Source: DATKIY01 sp035543875
GTDB lineage: Bacteria > Actinomycetota > Actinomycetes > JAHEKZ01
DNA: 9,396 nucleotides
Direction: 5' to 3'
Assembly: GCA_035543875.1 (NCBI GenBank)
Contig: DATKIY010000135.1
Span: forward strand, 1 to 9,396
Made by a program: the position numbers and the translations under genes. Of this stretch, positions 1 through 6,154 are shown piece by piece (positions within the stretch are counted from its first letter, which is position 1; every line of letters starts with the position of its first letter). The notes under the pieces are model-generated. The model did no database searches, was not told where the DNA came from, and saw nothing but the letters and a program-made list of their open reading frames with translations.

Positions 1-72
1 CGGGCACTGCGACTTGCGAACGTCGATCCGGAAGACCTCACAAGCCGCGCGATGGAGTCGGCCAACGAATAG
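1..72 (+). CDS. C-terminal end of an unidentified protein (5' truncated)
   Basis: Reading from the first base gives an open frame of 23 codons closed by TAG at 70-72. The visible peptide begins RALRLANVDPEDL and ends MESANE, an acidic, helix-like tail. Codon third positions are mostly G or C, like the neighbours, and the stop lies 22 bp from the convergent stop of the next gene, which fits the tight convergent spacing seen throughout the window. The fragment is too short to assign a family. It could be chance open frame, since only 72 bases are visible, but no real gene overlaps it on the other strand. Confidence 0.5.
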   Translation, partial: RALRLANVDPEDLTSRAMESANE

Positions 73-94
73 CCAGCAGTGCAGCCAAGCATGA

Positions 95-2026
95 CTAGGC
101 GAGGGTGCGTTGCCGTTCCGCCGGAATCCCGTTCGGCGGCGTCTCGCGGAGCAACCACACCGGGTTAGACACTGCGACCGTGGCACCACTTCCGTTACGC
201 ACCTCGGTGCGTACAAAACGCGACTTGGTGGTGTCGATCGACAAAGAGGCTGAGCCGGTACTCAGATCACTGGCCGACAACGTTGCAACCACAGAGGTGT
301 TAGGGACCGGCGATGCCGTACCTGCGTAGTCGACGGTGCCTCGAATAACGCGAACAGTTCCTCCTGTCGGAAGATTCGTAGCGATCACCTGCAGCTGCCG
401 TTGCGACTGCGATGAGATCGATGCCGAGCCCATCGGAATCGCGCTATCCACGAGAAGGTCGAGTTCGCCCTTAAAGCCAGTCAGCGATGAAGTCCATGCG
501 CGCCCGGACTTGAGCGCGGCGAGTAGCTCCACCTCTGATCTGTCGGTCGCCCACGCGGAGGTAACCCAGTTGTTACTGAGGCCAGCCCAGTTGTTCCCAG
601 CGTGATCGTCGCTGACGCCGTTCGCGGTAAGGAACTTGGCATTACGCGACAAGATGTCCCACAGGCTCACGTGGTGGGCCAAGTCGACGCCAGCGCGGAG
701 CTTGTAACCCACTTCGATGATGTCGCAGCCAATGACGTTGTTCTGCAGAAACGCGGTAGCGACTTCAGACCGCAACGTGTCTTGCTGCGAAGCTGGCAGT
801 GGGCCGATGCTCGTATAACCGTAGGGATGGTTGTAGGAAGCAAGCCCTCCAGCCGCATGCACGTTTTCAATCTGCTGGCGCATGAACTCAAGATGCGTGG
901 CTTTGGTGACGCCGTCGTAGTGCGGCAAATGGAGTGCGCCGCCAAACCAGTTGATGTGCGGGAGAAACTGTCCCATCTCGATGGCTCGACGCTGCTTCAC
1001 CGACTTGTACTTCGATGCGTAGCCCTTCTGGATCGACCGCTGGATCGTCAATGGAACGTCGCCGCTGGTGTACGCGCGACTAAACCGTAGGTAGTCAAAG
1101 TTGCCGCTAGCTACCGGTCCGCCGCTGACCGCGTTCATTGTCAGGGCGTTGCAGGCAAAGTCGCGGGAGTCGAGGTCCGGCCACAACGCTGCGATGTCGT
1201 CGCACGGGTTGACGACGATCGAGTTCCACTGGTTCGGAACGGCGTCGAGATAGACGATCCCAGCCAGCCCGTCGGCAACGCGCGTCCCCGGTGTTCCCGG
1301 CCCGCCAATTCGGTAGGACAGGGTGTAGACGCCAGCTGGTCTGCCGTTTCCCGCTGGGTGGAACGAGGTGCCAACGAGCAGTTCAAGGTAAGCGCCCGAC
1401 CCAACCGATGTCGGCATCACTTCGAGCGACAGCGTCTGCCCGTAGAGGCTGTTGTGGTAGTTCCAGCCGGCGGGGTGCGAGTCTGCGTAGTAGCCGTCCG
1501 AAGCCCAGCCACTCGTTGCACTCTCTGCCTTCAGCGACAGACTCCCGCCAACCACAGGGTCGATGGGCGAGGCTGGCGACTGCACAATTCCGCCGCCGGA
1601 AGCAGCCGTGAGTGTTCCCGTTGTTTGGTGCACCCAGGTCCATGGAGAGCCGTCACCTTGCTCTTGGGTCAGGCTGGTGAAGTGCACAACCTTGCGGTAG
1701 TGAAACGCCGACATCCGAAAGTCGTGGTCGGTCCACCACACAACTTTGACGCCGTTACGCGTCGCCTGGTCTAGGTGCGAGCTCATCGATCCTGCACCCT
1801 CACTAAACGACGAGTGAATGTGCATCGCCATTGAGAAAGGCGAACTGCCGTCGATCGTGGCCGCACCTGCAGGTATTGCCCACTTGGTTGCGTCGAACAG
1901 CGTGCCTGCCGCCGCGCCGGCTCCTACGACACCCAACGCCGACAGCAGCCGACGCCTCGACAGTGAAGGGGTTTCGGACTGGCTTGCCGGCGAGTGCTCA
2001 TGCGTATGCCCTTCATCGCCGCACAT
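95..2026 (-). CDS. Tat-exported PHP-fold metallohydrolase (CehA/McbA-like) with a large internal insertion
   Basis: This is a 643-residue protein, probably a metal-dependent phosphoesterase or hydrolase acting outside the membrane. The substrate is unknown. The ATG at 2026 is chosen because GAGGGAG lies about 8 nt upstream and it puts a twin-arginine signal at the N-terminus: SRRRLL at residues 23-28, a hydrophobic Ala/Gly-rich stretch at 29-41 and a likely AGA-A cleavage near 55. The open frame continues to 2170, but that extension does not look like protein. PHP metal-site motifs are visible: HIH at 69-71, TDHD at 99-102, a likely Glu at 350 followed by histidines at 357, 366 and 369, NHP at 399-401 and SDDH at 472-475. 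About 220 beta-rich residues (roughly 120-335) sit between the second motif and the Glu, far more than a plain PHP domain carries. The C-terminus (about 540-625) is another beta-rich segment ending in the FVRTEVRNG...NPVWL pattern seen in CehA-type proteins. The PHP fold is clear; the substrate is not inferable. Confidence 0.85.
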   Translation of the reverse strand: MCGDEGHTHEHSPASQSETPSLSRRRLLSALGVVGAGAAAGTLFDATKWAIPAGAATIDGSSPFSMAMHIHSSFSEGAGSMSSHLDQATRNGVKVVWWTDHDFRMSAFHYRKVVHFTSLTQEQGDGSPWTWVHQTTGTLTAASGGGIVQSPASPIDPVVGGSLSLKAESATSGWASDGYYADSHPAGWNYHNSLYGQTLSLEVMPTSVGSGAYLELLVGTSFHPAGNGRPAGVYTLSYRIGGPGTPGTRVADGLAGIVYLDAVPNQWNSIVVNPCDDIAALWPDLDSRDFACNALTMNAVSGGPVASGNFDYLRFSRAYTSGDVPLTIQRSIQKGYASKYKSVKQRRAIEMGQFLPHINWFGGALHLPHYDGVTKATHLEFMRQQIENVHAAGGLASYNHPYGYTSIGPLPASQQDTLRSEVATAFLQNNVIGCDIIEVGYKLRAGVDLAHHVSLWDILSRNAKFLTANGVSDDHAGNNWAGLSNNWVTSAWATDRSEVELLAALKSGRAWTSSLTGFKGELDLLVDSAIPMGSASISSQSQRQLQVIATNLPTGGTVRVIRGTVDYAGTASPVPNTSVVATLSASDLSTGSASLSIDTTKSRFVRTEVRNGSGATVAVSNPVWLLRETPPNGIPAERQRTLA

Positions 2027-2104
2027 GTATTGGACTCCCTCGAGCGCATCGGACTGGGCACGCCTTGGCAACTTAACTCGGGCGCTGCCCGGACTGCATG
2101 CAAA

Positions 2105-2128
2105 CGCCGAGACTTCGCACTCTCGGCG
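2105..2128. promoter_or_regulatory. Perfect 8-bp inverted repeat in a divergent spacer
   Basis: CGCCGAGA (2105-2112) and TCTCGGCG (2121-2128) are exact reverse complements separated by 8 nt. The centre lies about 90 bp upstream of the PHP gene's ATG and about 74 bp upstream of the small + strand gene. It could be a dimeric repressor operator or a hairpin in the PHP gene's 5' leader. On the minus strand it is followed by GTTTGC, too short a T run for a typical intrinsic terminator. The regulator is unknown. Confidence 0.5.
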
Positions 2129-2178
2129 ACGGGTATCAACGGAAAGTGACTGACCCCTTACAGAACGCAAGGCTCACC

Positions 2179-2184
2179 TAAACT
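2179..2184 (+). promoter_or_regulatory. Candidate -10 box for a leaderless transcript
   Basis: TAAACT fits the actinobacterial TAnnnT -10 pattern and ends 6 nt before the ATG at 2191, so transcription would start at or next to the start codon. No good Shine-Dalgarno sequence precedes that ATG, which supports a leaderless message. No strong -35 box is seen at the usual spacing. Confidence 0.45.
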
Positions 2185-2190
2185 GTCACC

Positions 2191-2481
2191 ATGACCGAGT
2201 ACCAGATCACGATGTGGCGCGACCTTCCTTCCATGGTCACGGCCCGCGACGGCGACAACATTGCCAAGGTCCAGCTCGCCGCCCGGTTTCAAGCAGCGAT
2301 CGACGAGGCCGCGATGCGACTCGGCGCAACCGGAGCCGAGGCCTATCTGGACGGCTGGACGCGCGGCGACTGGACGACAGGTGATGGCACGCCAGCGGAA
2401 CTAGCCGGAACCATCTCGGCCGCCCTAGAAACAGAGTGGTCGCAGGAACGGCTCAACCAGTTCGTCGATGGGCTCGGCTAA
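2191..2481 (+). CDS. Small 'virulence factor' family protein (PF13769-like)
   Basis: This 96-residue soluble protein has no signal peptide or membrane segment. It carries the hallmark of the small family labelled 'virulence factor' in databases: YQITMWRDLPSMVTARDG near the start, then QLAARFQAAIDEAAMR (28-43) and AYLDGW (51-56), ending in an acidic helical tail. The family name is historical and no biochemical activity is firmly established, so it should not be read as evidence of pathogenicity. The ATG at 2191 is the only sensible start and seems to be translated without a leader. It stands alone between the divergent PHP gene and the ArsR operon 73 bp downstream. The family match is from memory of its conserved motifs. 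Confidence 0.75.
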   Translation: MTEYQITMWRDLPSMVTARDGDNIAKVQLAARFQAAIDEAAMRLGATGAEAYLDGWTRGDWTTGDGTPAELAGTISAALETEWSQERLNQFVDGLG

Positions 2482-2499
2482 CAGCCGTGTGACCGAGCC
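2471..2499 (+). terminator. GC-rich stem-loop over the stop codon, possible terminator
   Basis: GGCTCGG (2471-2477) pairs perfectly with CCGAGCC (2493-2499) around a 15-nt loop. A competing smaller hairpin, CGGCT (2475-2479) with AGCCG (2483-2487), shares the same bases and spans the TAA stop at 2479-2481. There is no T tract, so if it terminates it would be of the U-poor kind reported in actinobacteria. It could also just be GC-rich coding sequence. Confidence 0.35.
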
Positions 2500-2516
2500 G
2501 CACAGGCCCGACAGCC

Positions 2517-2549
2517 TTGACAGGCCACTTGGTTAGCGGCTACTAATAT
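2517..2549 (+). promoter_or_regulatory. Likely promoter and operator region of the ArsR-AHSA1 operon
   Basis: A perfect TTGACA (-35) lies at 2517-2522. Downstream is an AT-rich patch, TACTAATATA, at 2541-2550, unusual in this GC-rich DNA. TACTAA (2541-2546) gives an 18-bp spacer; TAATAT (2544-2549) fits TAnnnT better but gives 21 bp and would place the start of transcription at the ATG at 2555. A short GGCT/AGCC dyad (2538-2541 and 2551-2554) brackets the -10 region and is a plausible but weak autorepression site. Confidence 0.55.
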
Positions 2550-2554
2550 AAGCC

Positions 2555-2863
2555 ATGACTAACGTAGATCGCATGCTCGACGCCTGCGCCGACCCCACGC
2601 GACGCTCAGTGCTGATGGCTCTGCGTGCTGGCCCGCTCGCGGTTGGTGCCATCGCCGCAGGGATACCGGTCACCCGCAGCGCCGTTTCGCAACACCTCAA
2701 AGTTCTGACGTCTGCCGGGTTGGTGCAATCAACGGCCGACGGCACGCGTCGCATCTACCGGGTAGATCCCGATGGCTTCACCGAACTGCGCGGTTGGTTC
2801 GACCAGTTCTGGGATGACGCACTCTCCGCTTTCGCCGATCACGTTGAGGAGACCTCAAAATGA
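2555..2863 (+). CDS. ArsR-family winged-helix transcriptional repressor
   Basis: This 102-residue DNA-binding protein probably represses its own operon. The ADPTRRSVLMAL segment (12-23), the helix-turn-helix at about 28-56 with recognition helix TRSAVSQHLKVL (40-51), and a wing at ADGTRRIYRV (61-70) are classic for ArsR. Only one Cys (C11) is present and there is no CxC metal-binding motif, so it is not a typical arsenic or metal sensor. It belongs with the ArsR proteins paired with SRPBCC partners. The C-terminal WFDQFWDDALSAFADHVEE region is the helix usual in that group. No Shine-Dalgarno sequence is obvious before the ATG, consistent with a leaderless start. Its TGA overlaps the next gene's ATG in the ATGA arrangement at 2860-2863, so the two are co-transcribed and translationally coupled. 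Confidence 0.9.
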   Translation: MTNVDRMLDACADPTRRSVLMALRAGPLAVGAIAAGIPVTRSAVSQHLKVLTSAGLVQSTADGTRRIYRVDPDGFTELRGWFDQFWDDALSAFADHVEETSK

Positions 2864-3306
2864 CCCAAACTCTTGCCCCAGTCATGCGCACCGTGCTGGT
2901 TCGGTGTTCGCCGGAGAGAGCCTTCGCGGTTTTCACCCAAGAAATGACGAACTGGTGGCCACTGCAGTCCCATTCGGTGTACCCGACCGAGCCGTCGACC
3001 GTCACGTTCGACAACGGCAAGCTGATCGAGACGTTGGCCGACGGTCGAAGCGACGTGTGGGGCGAAGTGCTTACCTGGAATCCGCCTTCTGAGTTGTCGT
3101 TCACGTGGCACCCGGGACAGCCGTCGGGAGACCGAACGCAGGTGACGGTTCGATTCACGGCAGAGGCCGACGGCACGCGCGTTGACCTGGAACACGTTGG
3201 CTGGGAAGTCTTCGCCGACCAAGCTCAGGAACGGCGGGAAAGCTACGACAGCGAAGGTGGCTGGACCCAAGTGTTGGAGCTGTTCGCCAAGGATGCGAAC
3301 GCATAG
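2860..3306 (+). CDS. AHSA1/SRPBCC-domain protein
   Basis: This 148-residue cytoplasmic protein has the START-like (SRPBCC) fold of the family named after the Hsp90 ATPase activator Aha1. Family signs are the SPERAFAVFTQEMTNWWPL segment (17-35), GEVLTWNPPSELSFTWHPG (68-86), VTVRF (95-99), LEHVGW (110-115) and the terminal GGWTQVLELF (133-142). Such proteins have a hydrophobic ligand cavity. In bacteria the ligand is usually unknown and Hsp90 activation is not implied. A strong GAGGAG at 2846-2851 sits 8 nt before the ATG, inside the regulator gene. Pairing with an ArsR regulator is a widespread arrangement and suggests ligand-responsive expression. The gene ends 14 bp from the convergent ABC-F gene. 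Confidence 0.88.
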   Translation: MTQTLAPVMRTVLVRCSPERAFAVFTQEMTNWWPLQSHSVYPTEPSTVTFDNGKLIETLADGRSDVWGEVLTWNPPSELSFTWHPGQPSGDRTQVTVRFTAEADGTRVDLEHVGWEVFADQAQERRESYDSEGGWTQVLELFAKDANA

Positions 3307-3320
3307 CCACCGGCGATCGG

Positions 3321-5111
3321 TCATTCAGCCGCGGCTAGCCAATCGTGCTCGAGTTCAGCTTTCCTGGCGGCCAAGGTGTTCAGTTCTTCGTGCAAGGTCG
3401 CTGCTTTGACGTGATCGGCAGCGTGTTCAGCCATCGCTGCGTGGAGCTCCGACTCCCGGGTGGCGAGCTTGTCGAGCTGGCGTTCGAGTCGGGCGAGCTC
3501 CTTGCGCCGCAGCCGATCATCAGCGGCCGACTGGGTGGTAGCAGCTCCAGCGCTTGGTACTTCTCTTCGATCGCTGGCTGCCTCCCTGCGGGCTTCGCGA
3601 CGGAGGTCGAGGAACTCATCGATGCCGCTCGGCAGGTCACGAACGCCAGCGTCGCCCAACAACCCGATCATCCGGTCGCAGACTCGTTCGATGAAGTAAC
3701 GATCGTGTGAGATCACCAAGAGTGTGCCGCCGAACGAGTCCAGCAGGTCTTCGAGCGCTGTGAGAGTCTCGACATCGAAGTCGTTGGTTGGTTCATCGAG
3801 CACCAGAACGTTCGGTCCGGCCATGAGCAACCTCGTGAGTTGCAGCCGCCTGCGCTCCCCACCCGAAAGGTCAGCGACCGGCGTCCATTGCGCGTCTCCG
3901 ACAAACCCCAAGCGCTCGCACAGTTGCGTAGCCGTGAGCTCGCGCCCCTTACCGAGTTCGACTCGCTGCGCCACCTTTTCCACCGCCTCAAGCACCCGCC
4001 ACTGTGGATTCAGCTCCTCAAGGTGCTGCGAAAGGTATGCAGGCTTGACGGTGACCCCGCGAACGATGCGCCCCGACGTTGGACCTTGCAGGCCGAGCAG
4101 CAGCCTCACGAGGGACGTTTTGCCGGCGCCGTTGACACCGACAATTCCGATTCGGTCGCCTGGCCCGACGTTCCAGGTCAGCCGATCAAACAGGTGTCGC
4201 TCCCCCAGCGTGAGCGATACGTCGTGCGCCTCGAACACCGTCTTTCCCAGCCGGGAGCCCGCAAATGCCAACAACTCCACTTCGCTGCGTGCTGGCGGCT
4301 CGTTCGCAATCAGCTGGTTAGCAGCGTCAATCCGAAACTTGGGCTTTGACGTACGGGCAGGTGGGCCACGGCGCAACCAGGCAAGCTCCTTGCGGATGAG
4401 GTTGTTGCGGCGTTGCTGTTCGACACTCGCCTGCCGGACTCGTTCTGCTTTGGCAAGTACAAAAGCTGAATAGCCACCTTCGTACTCCTCGACACCGCCG
4501 TCGACGGTCTCCCACATGCGGTCGCCAACTTCGTCCAGGAACCACCGGTCGTGCGTCACGACGACGACCGACAAACTCCGACGCTCTCGCAGATGCTGCG
4601 CCAGCCACGCCACAGCCTCGACATCGAGGTGGTTGGTCGGTTCGTCCAGCAGCAACAAGTCGAGGTCTTGGATCAGCAGCTTGGCTAGCTGCACTCGCCG
4701 TCGCTCACCACCGGACAGCGCGCCGATGGTGCGGCCCAGCACCGCGGTGTCATAGCCACCCAACAGCGCCGACAGCACTTGTCTCGAAAGCGGCTCCGAC
4801 GCCCACGAATGCTCGGCGCGATTTCCGATCACATACTCGCCCACCGTGATCTCCGCATCGAGCTGTCCAACCTGCGACAACAGGCCCAACCGGAGGTGAT
4901 TGGCTCGCGACACCCGTCCGGCGTCAACCGGCTCAGCGCCAGCCAGCACCCTCAACAGTGTCGACTTGCCGCCCCCATTGCGTCCGACCACACCGATGCG
5001 TTCACCCTCAGCGACTCCCAGTGACACTTCATCGAGAATTGGCTCACGCCCGAATGACTTGCGCACTGCTTGCAGATTCAGCAGATTTCGAGGTGCGGTC
5101 GGGCCAGCCAT
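3321..5111 (-). CDS. uup: ABC-F family ATPase, Uup type
   Basis: This 596-residue cytoplasmic protein has two ABC ATPase domains and no membrane segment, so it acts on ribosomes or nucleic acid rather than in transport. Domain 1 has Walker A GRNGGGKST (43-51), signature LSGGE (132-136), Walker B LLLLDEPTN (152-160) and the switch His187. Domain 2 has Walker A GVNGAGKTS (325-333), signature LSGGE (415-419), Walker B LVLDEPTNDFD (436-446) and His469. The linker contains the ELAWLRRGPPARTSKPKFR stretch (242-260) characteristic of Uup. The C-terminal tail (about 500-596) is charged and predicted coiled coil, matching Uup's DNA-binding tail. Uup is linked to ribosome function and, in E. coli, to tolerance of branched DNA and transposon precise excision. 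Antibiotic-resistance ABC-F proteins are less likely, given the Uup linker and tail. The ATG at 5111 has no clear Shine-Dalgarno sequence. The symbol is by family, not proven orthology. Confidence 0.88.
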   Translation of the reverse strand: MAGPTAPRNLLNLQAVRKSFGREPILDEVSLGVAEGERIGVVGRNGGGKSTLLRVLAGAEPVDAGRVSRANHLRLGLLSQVGQLDAEITVGEYVIGNRAEHSWASEPLSRQVLSALLGGYDTAVLGRTIGALSGGERRRVQLAKLLIQDLDLLLLDEPTNHLDVEAVAWLAQHLRERRSLSVVVVTHDRWFLDEVGDRMWETVDGGVEEYEGGYSAFVLAKAERVRQASVEQQRRNNLIRKELAWLRRGPPARTSKPKFRIDAANQLIANEPPARSEVELLAFAGSRLGKTVFEAHDVSLTLGERHLFDRLTWNVGPGDRIGIVGVNGAGKTSLVRLLLGLQGPTSGRIVRGVTVKPAYLSQHLEELNPQWRVLEAVEKVAQRVELGKGRELTATQLCERLGFVGDAQWTPVADLSGGERRRLQLTRLLMAGPNVLVLDEPTNDFDVETLTALEDLLDSFGGTLLVISHDRYFIERVCDRMIGLLGDAGVRDLPSGIDEFLDLRREARREAASDRREVPSAGAATTQSAADDRLRRKELARLERQLDKLATRESELHAAMAEHAADHVKAATLHEELNTLAARKAELEHDWLAAAE

Positions 5112-5170
5112 GACGCCACACTGTCAAAAGCCGAACTGGTCGGACGCGTCGGGTTCCGGCTCATAGCGGC

Positions 5171-5176
5171 GGGAGG
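5171..5176 (+). promoter_or_regulatory. Ribosome binding site fixing the oxidoreductase start
   Basis: GGGAGG lies 8 nt before the ATG at 5185. It is a strong Shine-Dalgarno match and supports that start for the downstream oxidoreductase. Confidence 0.75.
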
Positions 5177-5184
5177 TTGTTGGC

Positions 5185-6120
5185 ATGAGGGCAGTGCTTG
5201 CTGACGTGGTTGATGGTTCGACTCGGCTGTCGGTCCAAGACATCCCGGTCCCGCACCCCGGGCCGGGACAAGTTCGCGTGAAAGTTGCTGCTGCGGGCAT
5301 CAACCCCGTCGACCTGGGCAACCTGGCTGACCCGAGCTGGGCCGGGCTCTTATCTCCCTGGATACCGGGTTACGACGTCGCCGGTGTCGTCGATGCCGTC
5401 GGCGACGATGTGCCGCACGCAGCCATCGGTAGGCGGTGCATGGCCATGACGCGTTTCCCTCGCGGCCAGGGTGGGTACGCCGAATACACGGTGGTTGACG
5501 AGGGTCTGCTGGGCTATCTCAGTGACAGCGCGGACCTTCAAGCCGCAACATCGATCCCGCTGGCAGCTGGGACAGCGCAGACGGTGCTGCAGCGACTTGG
5601 ACCAGCCAGCGGTCGAATGCTCGTCTTGGGCGCCAGCGGTGGCGTTGGGCTCTTCCTGCTCCAGCTCGCCGCATCCGGTGGCGTTCAAGTCGTCGGGGTG
5701 GGCCGCACACGAAACCACGACATCATGTTGAGAAGCGGCGCACTTGGCTGCGTCGACTATCGGGCTTCGGACTACCTGGCTACTGCTGTAGAGCTGGCTG
5801 GTGGACAGTTCGACACCATCGTCGACCTGGTAGGTGGCAGCGGCGTCAATGCGGCGCTGGCACACCTGCGAGATGGTGGTCAGATCTGTGCCATCGCGCT
5901 GCCCGAGCTCGACCTCGACCACGTGATCGATGCGAACCAATCATTTCATGGCGTGTTGATCCGCGACGATGGCGACCGGACACGTGAACTCGCCGCTCTC
6001 TTCGACAAAGGCGCCTTGAAGGCCCACGTCACGCATGCCTTGCCGCTGGACGAAGTCACGGAGGCGCACCGCCTGGTGGAGTCAGGCGAGGCCGGCGGAA
6101 AGGTGGTGCTCGTTCCCTAG
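5185..6120 (+). CDS. Zinc-independent MDR oxidoreductase (quinone-oxidoreductase-like)
   Basis: This 311-residue cytoplasmic enzyme of the medium-chain dehydrogenase/reductase superfamily probably reduces quinones, enones or similar carbonyls with NAD(P)H. The GroES-like catalytic domain starts with MRAVLADVV and includes AAAGINPVD (35-43) and PGYDVAGVV (61-69). The nucleotide-binding Rossmann domain has LGASGGVG (148-155), the family's variant of the glycine-rich loop. The C-terminus AHRLVESGEAGGKVVLVP (294-311) is typical. The catalytic and structural zinc ligands of true alcohol dehydrogenases are absent: only two Cys (85 and 189, plus 235) occur and none form the four-Cys lobe. Length is normal for the QOR/ZTA1 group. 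It is divergent from the ABC-F gene (73-bp spacer) and convergent with the FAD oxidase. Substrate is not inferable. Confidence 0.88.
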   Translation: MRAVLADVVDGSTRLSVQDIPVPHPGPGQVRVKVAAAGINPVDLGNLADPSWAGLLSPWIPGYDVAGVVDAVGDDVPHAAIGRRCMAMTRFPRGQGGYAEYTVVDEGLLGYLSDSADLQAATSIPLAAGTAQTVLQRLGPASGRMLVLGASGGVGLFLLQLAASGGVQVVGVGRTRNHDIMLRSGALGCVDYRASDYLATAVELAGGQFDTIVDLVGGSGVNAALAHLRDGGQICAIALPELDLDHVIDANQSFHGVLIRDDGDRTRELAALFDKGALKAHVTHALPLDEVTEAHRLVESGEAGGKVVLVP

Positions 6121-6121
6121 T

Positions 6122-6152
6122 GGCGGCGACTACTGCTGACCGCGAAGCCGCC
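6122..6152. terminator. Stem-loop in a convergent junction, possible bidirectional terminator
   Basis: GGCGGC (6122-6127) pairs with GCCGCC (6147-6152) around a 19-nt loop. It fills almost the whole 34-bp gap between two convergent stop codons. No T tract follows on either strand and the loop is long, so this is only a candidate. Confidence 0.3.
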
Positions 6153-6154
6153 GA

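Noticed and set aside
602..1090. 162-codon open frame on the + strand
   Set aside because: It is antisense to the PHP gene; the PHP frame carries the conserved motifs and this one carries none.
3327..3340. Palindromes AGCCGCGGCT and GGCTAGCC near the convergent ABC-F/AHSA1 junction
   Set aside because: They lie inside the ABC-F C-terminal codons (Ala repeats), have no loop and no T tract, so I do not call a terminator.
3724..4473. 249-codon open frame on the + strand
   Set aside because: It lies wholly opposite the ABC-F gene, whose motifs are unmistakable. The translation is Ser/Arg-rich low-complexity, as expected for the antisense of a GC-rich gene.
5118..5124. TTGACA on the - strand just upstream of the ABC-F start
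   Set aside because: It is a perfect -35 hexamer but the matching -10 would fall inside the coding region, so it is unlikely to drive the annotated start.
5131..5159. Imperfect dyad around GACGCGTC in the ABC-F/MDR divergent spacer
   Set aside because: The arms (CCGAAC and GTTCCGG) need an unpaired base and the centre is not continuous with them; such matches are common by chance in GC-rich DNA.
5350..5940. 196-codon open frame on the - strand
   Set aside because: It is antisense to the MDR oxidoreductase and has no recognisable motif or ribosome site.
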